64,000 nt of DNA from Actinomadura terrae (GTDB lineage: Bacteria; Actinomycetota; Actinomycetes; Streptosporangiales; Streptosporangiaceae): NCBI RefSeq assembly GCF_022751215.1, contig NZ_JAICDG010000003.1, forward strand, positions 1,027,804 to 1,091,803, given 5' to 3'. Below, in pieces: positions 1 to 8,478 of this stretch; the stretch's first letter is position 1; each line of letters opens with the position of its first letter. The notes below the pieces were generated by a model that did no database searches, had not been told where the DNA came from, and saw only the letters and a list, made by a program, of their open reading frames with translations. The position numbers and the translations under genes are program-made.

Positions 1-2801
1 CCGTCGTCCTGGACGGCGTACACGAGCGACTCCGGCCGCGCGACCTCCTCCGCATCGAGCAGCGCGCGGTAGTCGTCCACGGGCAGCCGGTCCGCGCGGC
101 CCTCGGTGAGCCGCCGGGCGAGGATCGCGAGTGCCGCCTCCTTGTCCCGGAAGGCGAAACCCGCCCCGGGCACGTGGCCCCGATCGCGGACGACCCGCCG
201 GACGTAGGCGTCCAGCAGGTCGCTCGCGGTCAGCGCGTGCAACCGCGCGATACCGGGTCCGCGGGCCAGATCGATGACGAGGGGCAGCAGCCCCGGCGAC
301 CGGAACCCGCGGGACGGTGCCGGGTCGGCGTCGGACTCCTCCCGGTCGAGCAGGACGAGCGCGTCCACCACCGTGTTCGCCCGCAGGTCCGGGTCGGCGA
401 CGCCCCGGTCGCGGAGGGCCTTCTCCAGGTGGCCTCTGATCTGCTCCGGTTCGGGTTCGGCCAGGACGAGCGTCCGGAACGAGGAGGAAGGTTCGGCGCG
501 CCGGTCACCGACCACCACCGCCAGCCTCGGCTGGTCGCGCGCCAGCCCGTCCAGGTGAGCGAGGACGCGGGCGCGCCCCGGCGCGTCGAGGCGGTGCAGG
601 TCGTCGACGACGAGACAGACCGCGCCGAGCGCCACCAGGTCGGCGACGCGGTCGCGCCAGGCTTCTGGCAGCCCGGCGCGCGCCCACGCGTCCCGGAGCA
701 GGTCGGCGTCCAGGAGCGGCGAGCCCTCGGGCAGATCGGCGAGGGTACGAGGGGCGAGGTCCAGCGGAATGCGCGGGAGCGGCGGGCGGCCCCGGAACTG
801 GGTTCCGGCCGTGGCGCTCGCCAGCCGGAAGCGCATCTCGCGCAGGGCCGTCGTCACGCCGCTGTAGGCCGCGCCGGTCAGCGCGACCAGACGCCCCTCC
901 GAAAGTAGGTCCTGGACGTCGTGCCCCGGCGGCCCCTCGGCCACGTCGTAGGCGGTGAGGGCGAGGTACTCGTCGTGCCGGTCCCGGCTCGCCACGACCA
1001 GGTCCTTCGCGGCGGCGGTGGCCACGGCGCGGACGACCTCGGCCCGGCGCCGTTCGAGCCGTTCCTCCAGGACCGCGTGGCCCGCCCCGAGCTCCCGCAT
1101 GACGTCCGCCACGACCTCGGCTCCGGCGGGGCCGTCCGCCGCGAAGAGGGTGATCAGCACCTTCGCCGTCTCGTGCAGGAGGCCCGGGTCCCAGCGCCGG
1201 AACGGGCGCTCGCCGAGCCAGCACTCCGTGGCGGCCCCCGCCGCCACCGCGGTCGCCCGCATCCGCTCGGCGGTGTGGGCGTCCTCGCCCCACTTCAGCA
1301 TCCGGTTCGCCGAGATCGCCAGGTGTGCCAGGTAGTCCCGCCACCAGGGCGGCCCGGGCGAGCGGGGCCAGCACCGCAGGGCCTGGGCGCGCACCGCCCA
1401 CAGGACGCGGAAGGCCGGGACGAGGCCGGGAGCCGCGTCCCGCAGGATTCCGGTGCACGCCGAGTCGACCAGGCGGGAGCGCAGCTCGCGGGTGTCCTGT
1501 CCGACGCCCTCCACCAGGCGGCTCGCCAGCCCCAACATCCGCTGGAGCAGCAGCGCCTCGCCGAACCCGAGCCGCTCGGCGAACGCCTCCCTGAACAGCC
1601 CGAGTTCCAGCCAGGCGAAGTCCGCCGCGAGCGGGCCGATCTCCTCGTCCATCTTCTCGAAGTCGATCAGCAGGGGGTCCGGGCCGGACGCCAGCACGTT
1701 GCGCGGGTTGAGGTCGCCGTGGCGCTGTGAGACGGGGCGGCCCTCCTCCTGCGCCGTGAGCATGGCGTGGAGGAAGGCGAACGGCAGGAAGGTGCGCTCG
1801 CCGCCCAGGACGAGGTGGACGCCCTCCCTGCGGAGGTCCGGGCACATCCCCACGATCGTCGCCCAGCGCGCTTCGACATAGCGGCCGACGACCCGGCCGG
1901 TGAGCCGCACCGGCCCCGCGACGCCGCCCAGGTCCGGGCCGCCCTCCGCGGACCGGACCTCGACGCGCAGGTTGGGGAACCGGGGGGAGTCCACCTCGAA
2001 CGCTCCCTCGCGGGGCCGCAGAGCGACCCTGCCCAGCGAAACCAGATCGGGGATCGCGCCGCCGTCCGCGTCCGTCCGCAGGCACAGCCTCAGCAGATCG
2101 CTCTCCTCGTGGGGGACGGCCCGGCTCGGGTCCTGCCCCGCGACCAGGTTCCCGTCGCCGGCCACGCGGTCCACTTCGAGGACGAGGCACGTGCCCAGCG
2201 TGCCCATCACCTCGCGCAGCGAGTCCTCGTGCTCCAGCCTCGTCGCCCCGGCGTGGAAGACCGCCTCCATGCGCTTGCCGAGCACGCCGATGAGCTCGAC
2301 GACGCGCTCCACGTCCTCCGGGGCGCCGTCGCGGGCGGCGGCGGCCAGCTCCTCCAGCATGAGGAGCGGCTCGTCGGGGTCGGCCTTGAACTGACCGGCG
2401 TGACCGTAGACGACGGCCTCCAACTGCTCGTCGCCCGCGTGCGCGCCGCTCTCGTCGCCCGCGCCGCCTTCGACCGCTTCCAGTACCCCCACCGTCGCCA
2501 GCTGGACGGGGACGCACAGCACGTTGAGCCGGTCCTTGAACGCCTTCCGGGCCTTCCACTCCGCGGCCAGCTTCGCCGCAGGCGCGACCTTGGCCACGTA
2601 CCGCCAGCGGGAGTCGCCCCAGTGCGCGATCAGCTCGAAGACCCGCGCCCCCTGCCGTCCCCCGCCCAGCACGCGCTCGGCGCGGAGCGCGGTCGGCCGG
2701 TCCCGCCAGTTCTCCTCCCCGCTCCCGGCCGCGTTCGCGAGCCTGCGCAGGATGTCCTCGGCGACCTCCGGCACGCCCTCGCCCCGGCTGATGCTGGTCA
2801 T
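1..2801 (-). CDS. Kinase-fold plus degenerate P-loop NTPase protein of a conflict locus (partial)
   Basis: The frame starts at ATG 2801 (MTSISRGEG) and runs off the left edge without a stop, so about 933 residues are visible. The N-terminal half looks like an aminoglycoside-phosphotransferase/choline-kinase fold: a YVAKV strand near residue 68 and, near 361, RHGDLNPRNVL followed by LLIDFEKMDE, matching the catalytic loop and metal-binding acidic residue. Near residue 642 is a Walker A-like GAAYSGVTT in which the P-loop lysine is replaced by valine, and near 727 a Walker B-like VCLVVDDLH. The second half is therefore STAND/AAA-like but possibly unable to hydrolyse ATP. It lies downstream of, and on the same strand as, two CHAT proteases, a cyclase-like and a NUDIX-like gene, which suggests a sensor or scaffold role. 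Exact family unknown. Confidence 0.7.
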   Translation of the reverse strand, partial: MTSISRGEGVPEVAEDILRRLANAAGSGEENWRDRPTALRAERVLGGGRQGARVFELIAHWGDSRWRYVAKVAPAAKLAAEWKARKAFKDRLNVLCVPVQLATVGVLEAVEGGAGDESGAHAGDEQLEAVVYGHAGQFKADPDEPLLMLEELAAAARDGAPEDVERVVELIGVLGKRMEAVFHAGATRLEHEDSLREVMGTLGTCLVLEVDRVAGDGNLVAGQDPSRAVPHEESDLLRLCLRTDADGGAIPDLVSLGRVALRPREGAFEVDSPRFPNLRVEVRSAEGGPDLGGVAGPVRLTGRVVGRYVEARWATIVGMCPDLRREGVHLVLGGERTFLPFAFLHAMLTAQEEGRPVSQRHGDLNPRNVLASGPDPLLIDFEKMDEEIGPLAADFAWLELGLFREAFAERLGFGEALLLQRMLGLASRLVEGVGQDTRELRSRLVDSACTGILRDAAPGLVPAFRVLWAVRAQALRCWPRSPGPPWWRDYLAHLAISANRMLKWGEDAHTAERMRATAVAAGAATECWLGERPFRRWDPGLLHETAKVLITLFAADGPAGAEVVADVMRELGAGHAVLEERLERRRAEVVRAVATAAAKDLVVASRDRHDEYLALTAYDVAEGPPGHDVQDLLSEGRLVALTGAAYSGVTTALREMRFRLASATAGTQFRGRPPLPRIPLDLAPRTLADLPEGSPLLDADLLRDAWARAGLPEAWRDRVADLVALGAVCLVVDDLHRLDAPGRARVLAHLDGLARDQPRLAVVVGDRRAEPSSSFRTLVLAEPEPEQIRGHLEKALRDRGVADPDLRANTVVDALVLLDREESDADPAPSRGFRSPGLLPLVIDLARGPGIARLHALTASDLLDAYVRRVVRDRGHVPGAGFAFRDKEAALAILARRLTEGRADRLPVDDYRALLDAEEVARPESLVYAVQDD

Positions 2802-2871
2802 GTCCGCGCCCCCGGGCCCCGGCGCCGACTACCGTCGGGACCACGGCGGCTGGACGAGGGGACGGTGGGCG

Positions 2872-3231
2872 GTGACGGAAGCGCGGGTGGGACTGCCCTC
2901 GTCATGGGCCGAGGTGTGCGTGCTGAAGCCGCGACTGCGGCAGCAGGCGAAGGAGGCCGGGTACCTCTCCGAATGGCGGACGCTGGCCGCCGCCGCCGAG
3001 TCGGGCGCGGACACGCTGGAGGCCTGGCGGGAGCTGTGCGCGCGGATCGCCGAGCACGGATCGTGGTACGGCACCTACGCCATCCGGGACGACGCGGAGG
3101 ACGAAGATCCCGTCTACCGGTGCCCGAGCGCACGGCGCTGCGAGCGCCGGACGGTCCCGGACCGGCCGGGCGAGGTGCCGGTCTGCCACCTGTCGGGCGC
3201 GCCCATGACCGGGTCCGCGCACGGGGGCTGA
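2872..3231 (+). CDS. Small Cys-containing hypothetical protein, divergent in the conflict locus
   Basis: GTG 2872 gives about 119 residues (VTEARVGLPSSWAEV...). It is divergent from the kinase/P-loop gene starting at 2801 and convergent with the CHAT gene ending at 3253. The N-terminal part is helical and the C-terminal third carries YRCP, RRC and VPVCHLSG, three cysteines that could form a metal site or structural knuckle. No membrane segment or signal peptide. I do not recognise the family. Its position inside an otherwise minus-strand locus suggests a regulatory or adaptor partner. The long upstream extension of the same frame (from 2524) is antisense to the neighbouring gene and was not used. 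Confidence 0.55.
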   Translation: MTEARVGLPSSWAEVCVLKPRLRQQAKEAGYLSEWRTLAAAAESGADTLEAWRELCARIAEHGSWYGTYAIRDDAEDEDPVYRCPSARRCERRTVPDRPGEVPVCHLSGAPMTGSAHGG

Positions 3232-3252
3232 CCGGGGCCGGCGCCGGCACTG

Positions 3253-4923
3253 TCAGCGTCCGGCGGCGGCGGTGGCGGGACTGCCGTAGACGGAGTAGGC
3301 CAACCACGTCGGATCACCCGCCTCGTCCATGATCTCCCGCCGGGCGCGCAGCGTCGCCTGGCCCAGCGGCAGGCCGTGCTGGAGGAAGTGCGCGTAGAAC
3401 GACTCGGCGAACCGGGCCGCCGACTCCGAGCGCACGCCCCACAGCGAGCCGATGAACGCGCCCGCGCCGATGCGCAGGAACGTGTCGGCCCAGCCCGTGT
3501 TCGTGGCGATCGCCGGGACCTCCCCGGCCGTCCGGCAGCCGTTGAGGAACACGAGCGGGTTCTTCTTCCACGGGGTGCGGCGGGCGGCGAGTTCCAGGTC
3601 GTCCGGCCGCAGCTCGCCGCCGTTCAGCCGGATCGCGCCGCCGCCGCCGGGGGTGAACGCGTGATGGCCCGCGAAGTGCACGATCCCGGCCACGTCCCGT
3701 TCCGTCAGCGCGTGCAGGTCGTCGAGGTCCTCCAGGACGCCGCCGTCCTCGATGCCGGTGAACCGGGCCCGGAGCGCCGCGATCTCGCCGGCGTCCCCGC
3801 CGTCGGGCCCCGCCGCCGGCGGGCGCACGTAGACCACGCCGGGCACGGCGAGGCGCCGGACGCGCCGCTGCCCGTAGACCCTCCGCGCGACGGGCACGCG
3901 TCCGACGAGGAAGCCGTCCTCCTGGAGGCCGTCGACCGGGTACAGCAGCTCCCAGGGGACGCTGTCCAACTCGCTGGCGATGGTGAAGGAGGCGATGCGG
4001 TCGGCCTGGGCCCAGTACTGCTCGCGGATCTTCTCCGGCACCACGTCCCACAGCTTGGCGCCCATGCCCTGGAGGCGCCGCCGCACCAGGGCCGGGGAGT
4101 CCGCGGTCGCCTCGCCCGCCGCCATCCGGCCGAGCTCCGCCGTCATCTCCTCGACGATCGCGCGCGGGTCGCCCGCCAGCCGCTCCAGCCGGACGGGCGG
4201 GTGCAGCGCGTCCCCGAGGAACTGGAAACGGTAGCCCTCCAGGTCGCGCACGACCTGGAGCGTCACCTCCCCCGGCTCGACCGCCATGGAGCCGATGACG
4301 GCGCCGCGCACGGCCTCCTCGGGCCAGCGGACCTCGACGTCGGCCGTCAGCCGCACCTCGGCCTCGCCGAGGAACGTGCCGCCCCGGTACAGGAGGACCC
4401 TCACGCGGTGCACGCCGGCGGCCGGGGCCGTCAGGCTGAACCGGACCGGCTCGGAGTCGCGGGCGGCGGGGACGGTCAGCTCGTACTCCATGTCCCCGGC
4501 GACGATCATCGTGGGCGCCCAGATCGAGACCGTGACCTGGGCCCCCTCGGGCGGGACGTCGATGGGCTTCAGCGCGGTCGCCCCGCCCGCCCCCTGAAGC
4601 GCGACCCGGACGAACAACGGCACCCGCTGCCCCACGGCCACCGTCTCGGCGACCGAGACCTCCAGGTGGCGCTCCGGCGGGGGAGCGGCGCGGTAGCCCT
4701 CCTCCTCGCGCGCCGCCCACTCGCGCAGCCACGCGCGGAGCTCGGGGAGGCCGGTGAGCACGCGGCGCAGCTCCCGCTTGGCGGTGGGTCCGGGCGGCTG
4801 GGCCAGCGCACGGTCGATGTCGGCGGCGACCTTCGGGGCGCGGTCACCGAGGATCGTGTTCAGCACCAGCATGATCTGGGTCGCGAGCGCCCGCCACTCG
4901 ACCTCGTCCCTGACGATGCTCAC
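3253..4923 (-). CDS. CHAT-domain (caspase-like) protease with N-terminal adaptor region
   Basis: A 556-residue protein. The C-terminal third is a CHAT domain: IVHFAGHHAF supplies the catalytic histidine (about residue 420) and LVFLNGCRTAG the catalytic cysteine (C463). The first ~75 residues form a small helical unit, like the effector-associated adaptor domains that recruit such proteases to sensors. A beta-rich middle (about 85-250) follows, then a helical linker. It starts 39 bp after the other CHAT gene and is probably cotranscribed with it. By family knowledge CHAT proteins are cysteine endopeptidases, often activated by a partner NTPase or TPR protein. The substrate is unknown. Confidence 0.85.
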   Translation of the reverse strand: MSIVRDEVEWRALATQIMLVLNTILGDRAPKVAADIDRALAQPPGPTAKRELRRVLTGLPELRAWLREWAAREEEGYRAAPPPERHLEVSVAETVAVGQRVPLFVRVALQGAGGATALKPIDVPPEGAQVTVSIWAPTMIVAGDMEYELTVPAARDSEPVRFSLTAPAAGVHRVRVLLYRGGTFLGEAEVRLTADVEVRWPEEAVRGAVIGSMAVEPGEVTLQVVRDLEGYRFQFLGDALHPPVRLERLAGDPRAIVEEMTAELGRMAAGEATADSPALVRRRLQGMGAKLWDVVPEKIREQYWAQADRIASFTIASELDSVPWELLYPVDGLQEDGFLVGRVPVARRVYGQRRVRRLAVPGVVYVRPPAAGPDGGDAGEIAALRARFTGIEDGGVLEDLDDLHALTERDVAGIVHFAGHHAFTPGGGGAIRLNGGELRPDDLELAARRTPWKKNPLVFLNGCRTAGEVPAIATNTGWADTFLRIGAGAFIGSLWGVRSESAARFAESFYAHFLQHGLPLGQATLRARREIMDEAGDPTWLAYSVYGSPATAAAGR

Positions 4924-4962
4924 GGCCCCGCCCTCCCCGGCGCCTCGGACGCCGACATGGCC

Positions 4963-6312
4963 TCAGACCCCGACATGGCCGAACGCGCCCCAGATGGCGA
5001 TCGAGGCGTCGTCGCGCTCATCCGGCTCCTTCTCCAGGATGTTGTCGATGAGGGCGTCGGCGACGTCGGGCGGCGGCCACCCCGCCTCACCCTCCAGGGC
5101 CCGCCCCCAGAGCTCGGCCTTCTCCGCGTTCGTCCCGTCGCGCAGCCAGAGCTGCGCGCGCCGCAGCGCCTCGGCGGGCGTCCACCCCGGCTCGCCGAAG
5201 CCCCGGTAGAACTCGGTCATCAGCATGCTCGTCCGCAGGTCGGGGATCTCCCACAGCGGCGCGACGACCGCCGCCGCCCCGGCCTGGAGCAGGCCGGTCG
5301 GGAGCGAGATGACCTCGTCCGGCAGCTCCACGCCGGGCATCGACGTCTCGCACGAGGAGAGCACGACCAGCCCGATCCGCAGGTCCATCGTCAGCAGGTC
5401 GCGGACGCGCAGGGGCTCCCCGCCCGCCAGCACCAACCCGCTGTCCAGCGGGTTCTCCAGGTCGGCGAACCCGTGGCAGGCGAAGTGCACGAGATCGGAC
5501 GAGGGCAGCTCGCGCAGGACCGCCGCCAGCGTGGCCGCCGTCCCGGCCAGCGTCCGCGGCGTGCCGGCGACGGCTCCGGCGGCGGTGGACGCCTCCAGAC
5601 CGGTGAACGGCATCGCGGGGAAGCGCGGCGGCAGCGGCCGGGGCTCCACGACCGCCAGCAGCGACCCGGCGGTGCTCCGCTCGGCGATCCGCGTCGCCGC
5701 CGTGAGCGACCGCGCGTTCGGCGCGTAGCTGATCGTCGTCTCGTCGAGCGCGTGGAACCGGCCGGTCGGCCGGGCGGCGTCGGGCGTCCAGGCCGCGTGC
5801 AGCGGCAGCAGGCCGAGCAGCCCGCCGGGCACGAGCGTCATCGCCGGGTCGTCGCGCAGCCGGTCGAGGAGCGGGCCCATGACGGCGTCCCACGCCCACC
5901 GCGTCGCCGCGTCCAGCTCCGCCGACCAGACCTCGCGGCCGGTGCCGGAGACCGTCCGGACCTCGGCGTAGGAGGTCAGCAGCGCGGACACCCGCCGCCT
6001 GACCTCGTCCGCCGTCAGCGCCGGGAGCCGCAGGTGCTCCACCGACGCGGTGCCGCCCTCGTTGCGGACGATCAGCGCGAGCCCCTCGGACTCGGCCGCG
6101 CTGACGTAGCACAGCGGCCGGGTCGCGGCGGCGGCGACGTCCTCGAAGGTCGGCGCGGCCATGAAGTCCTCGTATCCGGGGACGCGGCGGATCTCCTCGA
6201 CGACGTCGTTCAGCTCGCGCCAGGCGGCGCGCAACCCCTCGAGGTCGGTGGCGTCCGGGGGGAGGCCGCCGGTGCCGCGGTCCGGTTCCGGCGGCCCGTC
6301 GGGATGGCCCAT
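4963..6312 (-). CDS. CHAT-domain (caspase-like) protease
   Basis: A 449-residue protein with a classical CHAT domain: SYAPNARSL near 195-203, LVHFACHGFAD (H280) and LVVLSSCETSM (C321). Both catalytic residues are present, so an active cysteine peptidase is expected. The first ~130 residues are helical and unassigned; the TPR array common in stand-alone CHAT proteins is missing. It lies 80 bp downstream of the cyclase-like gene and 39 bp upstream of the second CHAT gene on the same strand. The two CHAT proteins differ greatly outside the motifs, so they are not a recent duplication. Confidence 0.88.
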   Translation of the reverse strand: MGHPDGPPEPDRGTGGLPPDATDLEGLRAAWRELNDVVEEIRRVPGYEDFMAAPTFEDVAAAATRPLCYVSAAESEGLALIVRNEGGTASVEHLRLPALTADEVRRRVSALLTSYAEVRTVSGTGREVWSAELDAATRWAWDAVMGPLLDRLRDDPAMTLVPGGLLGLLPLHAAWTPDAARPTGRFHALDETTISYAPNARSLTAATRIAERSTAGSLLAVVEPRPLPPRFPAMPFTGLEASTAAGAVAGTPRTLAGTAATLAAVLRELPSSDLVHFACHGFADLENPLDSGLVLAGGEPLRVRDLLTMDLRIGLVVLSSCETSMPGVELPDEVISLPTGLLQAGAAAVVAPLWEIPDLRTSMLMTEFYRGFGEPGWTPAEALRRAQLWLRDGTNAEKAELWGRALEGEAGWPPPDVADALIDNILEKEPDERDDASIAIWGAFGHVGV

Positions 6313-6392
6313 GACCCGATGCTACGGCGGGGCGGCGGCGCGCGTGTCCAAGCCGCAGACAAACCGGATCCGGCCACCCGACAGGCCCGGAT

Positions 6393-7556
6393 TCACGTGG
6401 AGGACGGCAGGTTCGGCACTGATGGGACGTGCAGCCACGCGGGCTCGGCGAAGTTCTTCTGCGGCAGATCCACCTGCACGGGGAGGAAGGCGCCCGGAGG
6501 GAGGTCGCCGAACCCTTGCGCGACGATGTCCTGGTAGATCGTGTCGGAGATGATGAGGGCGAGACCGGCCTCGGGATGGTCCGCGAGCGAGCGTCGCAGG
6601 ACCGGGGAATCGACGAGCCGCCGCACGGCCGTCGGCGGGTGGCCCACCCAGCCGTTGTCGGCCCAGGCGACGTGGCCGCGGTAGAGCGCCGTCCTGATCC
6701 GCAGCACCCCGTGCTCGTCGCGGCCCGCGTTGATCCGCGCCAGTCCCCTCGCCAGTCCCTCGACGAGCCGCGGTATCACGTAGGACTCGTCGATGCCCGA
6801 CGGGAAGACGACGGCCTGGCCGTCGCCGCCGCGCTCCAGATCCAGTTCGTGGGGAGCGATCCCCGCGTGCTCCCACGCCTGCGCGAGCAGATCCGTGAAC
6901 CGTTCTTGCACGGCGGCGGCCTCGGGGGTGCTGAAACGGCTGAACCGTTCGATGTCGGCGGCGAAGCAGAGCCGCACCGAGGGCGCGCGCAACCCGGCGT
7001 TCGACGCGGGTAACGCGTGGACCGCGAACTCCGTGGCCGTTCGGGCGCACGCGTGACACACCTTCGTGCGGACACGGCCCGTGGCGACCGAGACGTCCGC
7101 GCGGAGCGCACCCGTGAGGGCCTTCATATCGTCCGGAATCTGGATGACGACGTTCACGACGTACCTGTTCTGGAACGCGCCGGAAGCCGGATTCCCGTGG
7201 GCGCCGAAGGTCCAACCGAAAGCGTGGTCGTCCAGCCCCTCGACGGAGACCGTTCCGGGGGAGTCGGTGTACAAGGAGACGGCCTTCGCGCGGCGGTCGT
7301 CCAGGCACATCCGCAGATGAGCGGCGACCAGCCGGGAGCTCGCGGGCTGCGATTCCAGTTCCACGCCGATACGCAGCCCGATCCGCCTCGACGCGTCCGG
7401 CGGGAAGGGTCGCTCGGCGGCGGCGGGAAACGGCACGGGCTCGGCCAGGTCGGCCACGGCGACTCGCACCGCCCGTTCCCGGAACCACCTCCGCCGAACC
7501 GTGTAGAGGTCGACCAACGCGCGGTTCCTTTCAGCGTCACTCGCAGTCTGTCCCAT
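6393..7556 (-). CDS. Class III nucleotidyl-cyclase-like protein
   Basis: A 387-residue protein starting at ATG 7556. The C-terminal half resembles the class III adenylate/guanylate cyclase catalytic domain: VRLCFAADIERFSRF (metal-binding D201), then ERGGDGQAVVFP (second acidic position D245) and RTALYRGHVAWADNGWVG. The first ~190 residues are an uncharacterised domain with CHAC cysteines at 167-170. Both acidic metal ligands are present, but whether the base-specifying and transition-state residues allow catalysis cannot be judged by eye. The gene starts 21 bp after the NUDIX-like gene. Cyclase-like proteins recur in NTP-dependent conflict systems, as signal producers or as inactive nucleotide sensors. 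Confidence 0.72.
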   Translation of the reverse strand: MGQTASDAERNRALVDLYTVRRRWFRERAVRVAVADLAEPVPFPAAAERPFPPDASRRIGLRIGVELESQPASSRLVAAHLRMCLDDRRAKAVSLYTDSPGTVSVEGLDDHAFGWTFGAHGNPASGAFQNRYVVNVVIQIPDDMKALTGALRADVSVATGRVRTKVCHACARTATEFAVHALPASNAGLRAPSVRLCFAADIERFSRFSTPEAAAVQERFTDLLAQAWEHAGIAPHELDLERGGDGQAVVFPSGIDESYVIPRLVEGLARGLARINAGRDEHGVLRIRTALYRGHVAWADNGWVGHPPTAVRRLVDSPVLRRSLADHPEAGLALIISDTIYQDIVAQGFGDLPPGAFLPVQVDLPQKNFAEPAWLHVPSVPNLPSST

Positions 7557-7577
7557 CCGCGTCGCTTTGGGGAACCC

Positions 7578-8261
7578 TTACCGGACCGGCGGGACGTCCG
7601 CCAGGTACCGCTGCGAACCGAGAAGGTACGCGGACTGCCCGGAGATCTGCGCACCGCCGCAGCGGCCGTACCGGATCTCTCCGGCGGTGGCGCTGATCAC
7701 CGTCGGCACGTCCGGGTCGGCGCCCGCCGCGGAGAGCTCGCGGCGGAACGCCTCGGTGGCCAGGTCGGCGCCGGTGAGCTCGTAGACCTCGAACCTCCTG
7801 AGCTGCGAATAGGGCTGACCGGGCACCTCGTCCGGCCCGGCGACGACGGTCCGCAGATGCGAGAAGGCGAGCCGCTGGGCGCTGGGCTCCAGGTGGTCGA
7901 GGCCCACCTCGCACAGTTCCTCGGCGAGCTCCCGCCGCAGGCATTCGACGGAGTCCTCCCGATAGGCGCCGCTCGCGAACCAGCTCAGGAAGTCCCGCAT
8001 CGACGAGGCAGGGAGAAAACCCCGGAGGTCGGCCTTCATGACTCCCGCCAGCGTGTCGATGCGGTCCTCCCGGAATCCCATCTCCTCCAGAAAGCGGCCA
8101 GCGGGCCCGAAGTACTTGAACACCCCGCCCGGCGGCCCGTACGACTCGGGCCGGTTGAGCGCCCGGAAGAGCACATGCCGCTCGTCCTGCTTGACCTTCA
8201 GCAGCGCCGCGAACGAGACCCGCACGGTCTCGGAGCCCCGCCCCTTCAGAACCCTGCCCAC
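7578..8261 (-). CDS. SMODS-associated-NUDIX-like protein
   Basis: GTG 8261 is chosen because AGGAGG lies four bases upstream; the longer frame to 8303 lacks a ribosome site. This gives 227 residues. The layout matches what I recall of the SMODS-associated NUDIX family: YGPPGGVFKYF (41-51), DLRGFLP (78-84), FLSWF and a NUDIX-box-like RRELAEELCEVG (109-120) in which the RE..EE core is kept but the upstream glycine/glutamate spacing is not canonical. In that family the domain accompanies nucleotide-signal immunity (CBASS-like) genes. It heads the minus-strand operon that continues into the cyclase-like and CHAT genes, and the kdp operon diverges from it. The reaction is unknown. Confidence 0.7.
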   Translation of the reverse strand: MGRVLKGRGSETVRVSFAALLKVKQDERHVLFRALNRPESYGPPGGVFKYFGPAGRFLEEMGFREDRIDTLAGVMKADLRGFLPASSMRDFLSWFASGAYREDSVECLRRELAEELCEVGLDHLEPSAQRLAFSHLRTVVAGPDEVPGQPYSQLRRFEVYELTGADLATEAFRRELSAAGADPDVPTVISATAGEIRYGRCGGAQISGQSAYLLGSQRYLADVPPVR

Positions 8262-8347
8262 CTGTCCTCCTGCCCATGGGAACGCCCACCCAGTTTGACC
8301 CACCCCCGCCCGCCCGCCGGGGTGTCGCGTCCGGCAGGTGTCAGGGA

Positions 8348-8378
8348 CGCGTTAAGACGCGGGGCCGGCGCGTTAAGA
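8348..8378 (+). promoter_or_regulatory. Pair of direct repeats CGCGTTAAGA upstream of kdp
   Basis: CGCGTTAAGA occurs at 8348-8357 and again at 8369-8378, exactly 21 bp apart, that is two helical turns. They sit about 100 bp before the first kdp open frame, in the intergenic space shared with the divergent conflict operon. This arrangement fits a dimeric response-regulator site, but no kdpDE gene is seen nearby and the regulator is unknown. Confidence 0.35.
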
Positions 8379-8478
8379 ACCCGTCAAAGGGCCTTATTTC
8401 GCCATCTAGCAGGCGTTTTACTCCATCTTGGCCTCGCGGCCGGCCGGGGCCGCCGTCCATGGAATGAAGGAAGAAGCG

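Noticed and set aside
505..2844. 779-codon minus frame rich in Gly/Arg/Ala
   Set aside because: Low-complexity shadow of the real kinase/P-loop gene in another minus frame; no motifs.
3376..6537. 1053-codon plus frame across both CHAT genes
   Set aside because: Antisense to two genes with clear catalytic motifs; its own translation is Arg/Pro/Gly-rich without domains.
8304..8478. Possible riboswitch (for example c-di-AMP type) before kdp
   Set aside because: I could not find the conserved core of a known class; only short direct repeats are visible.
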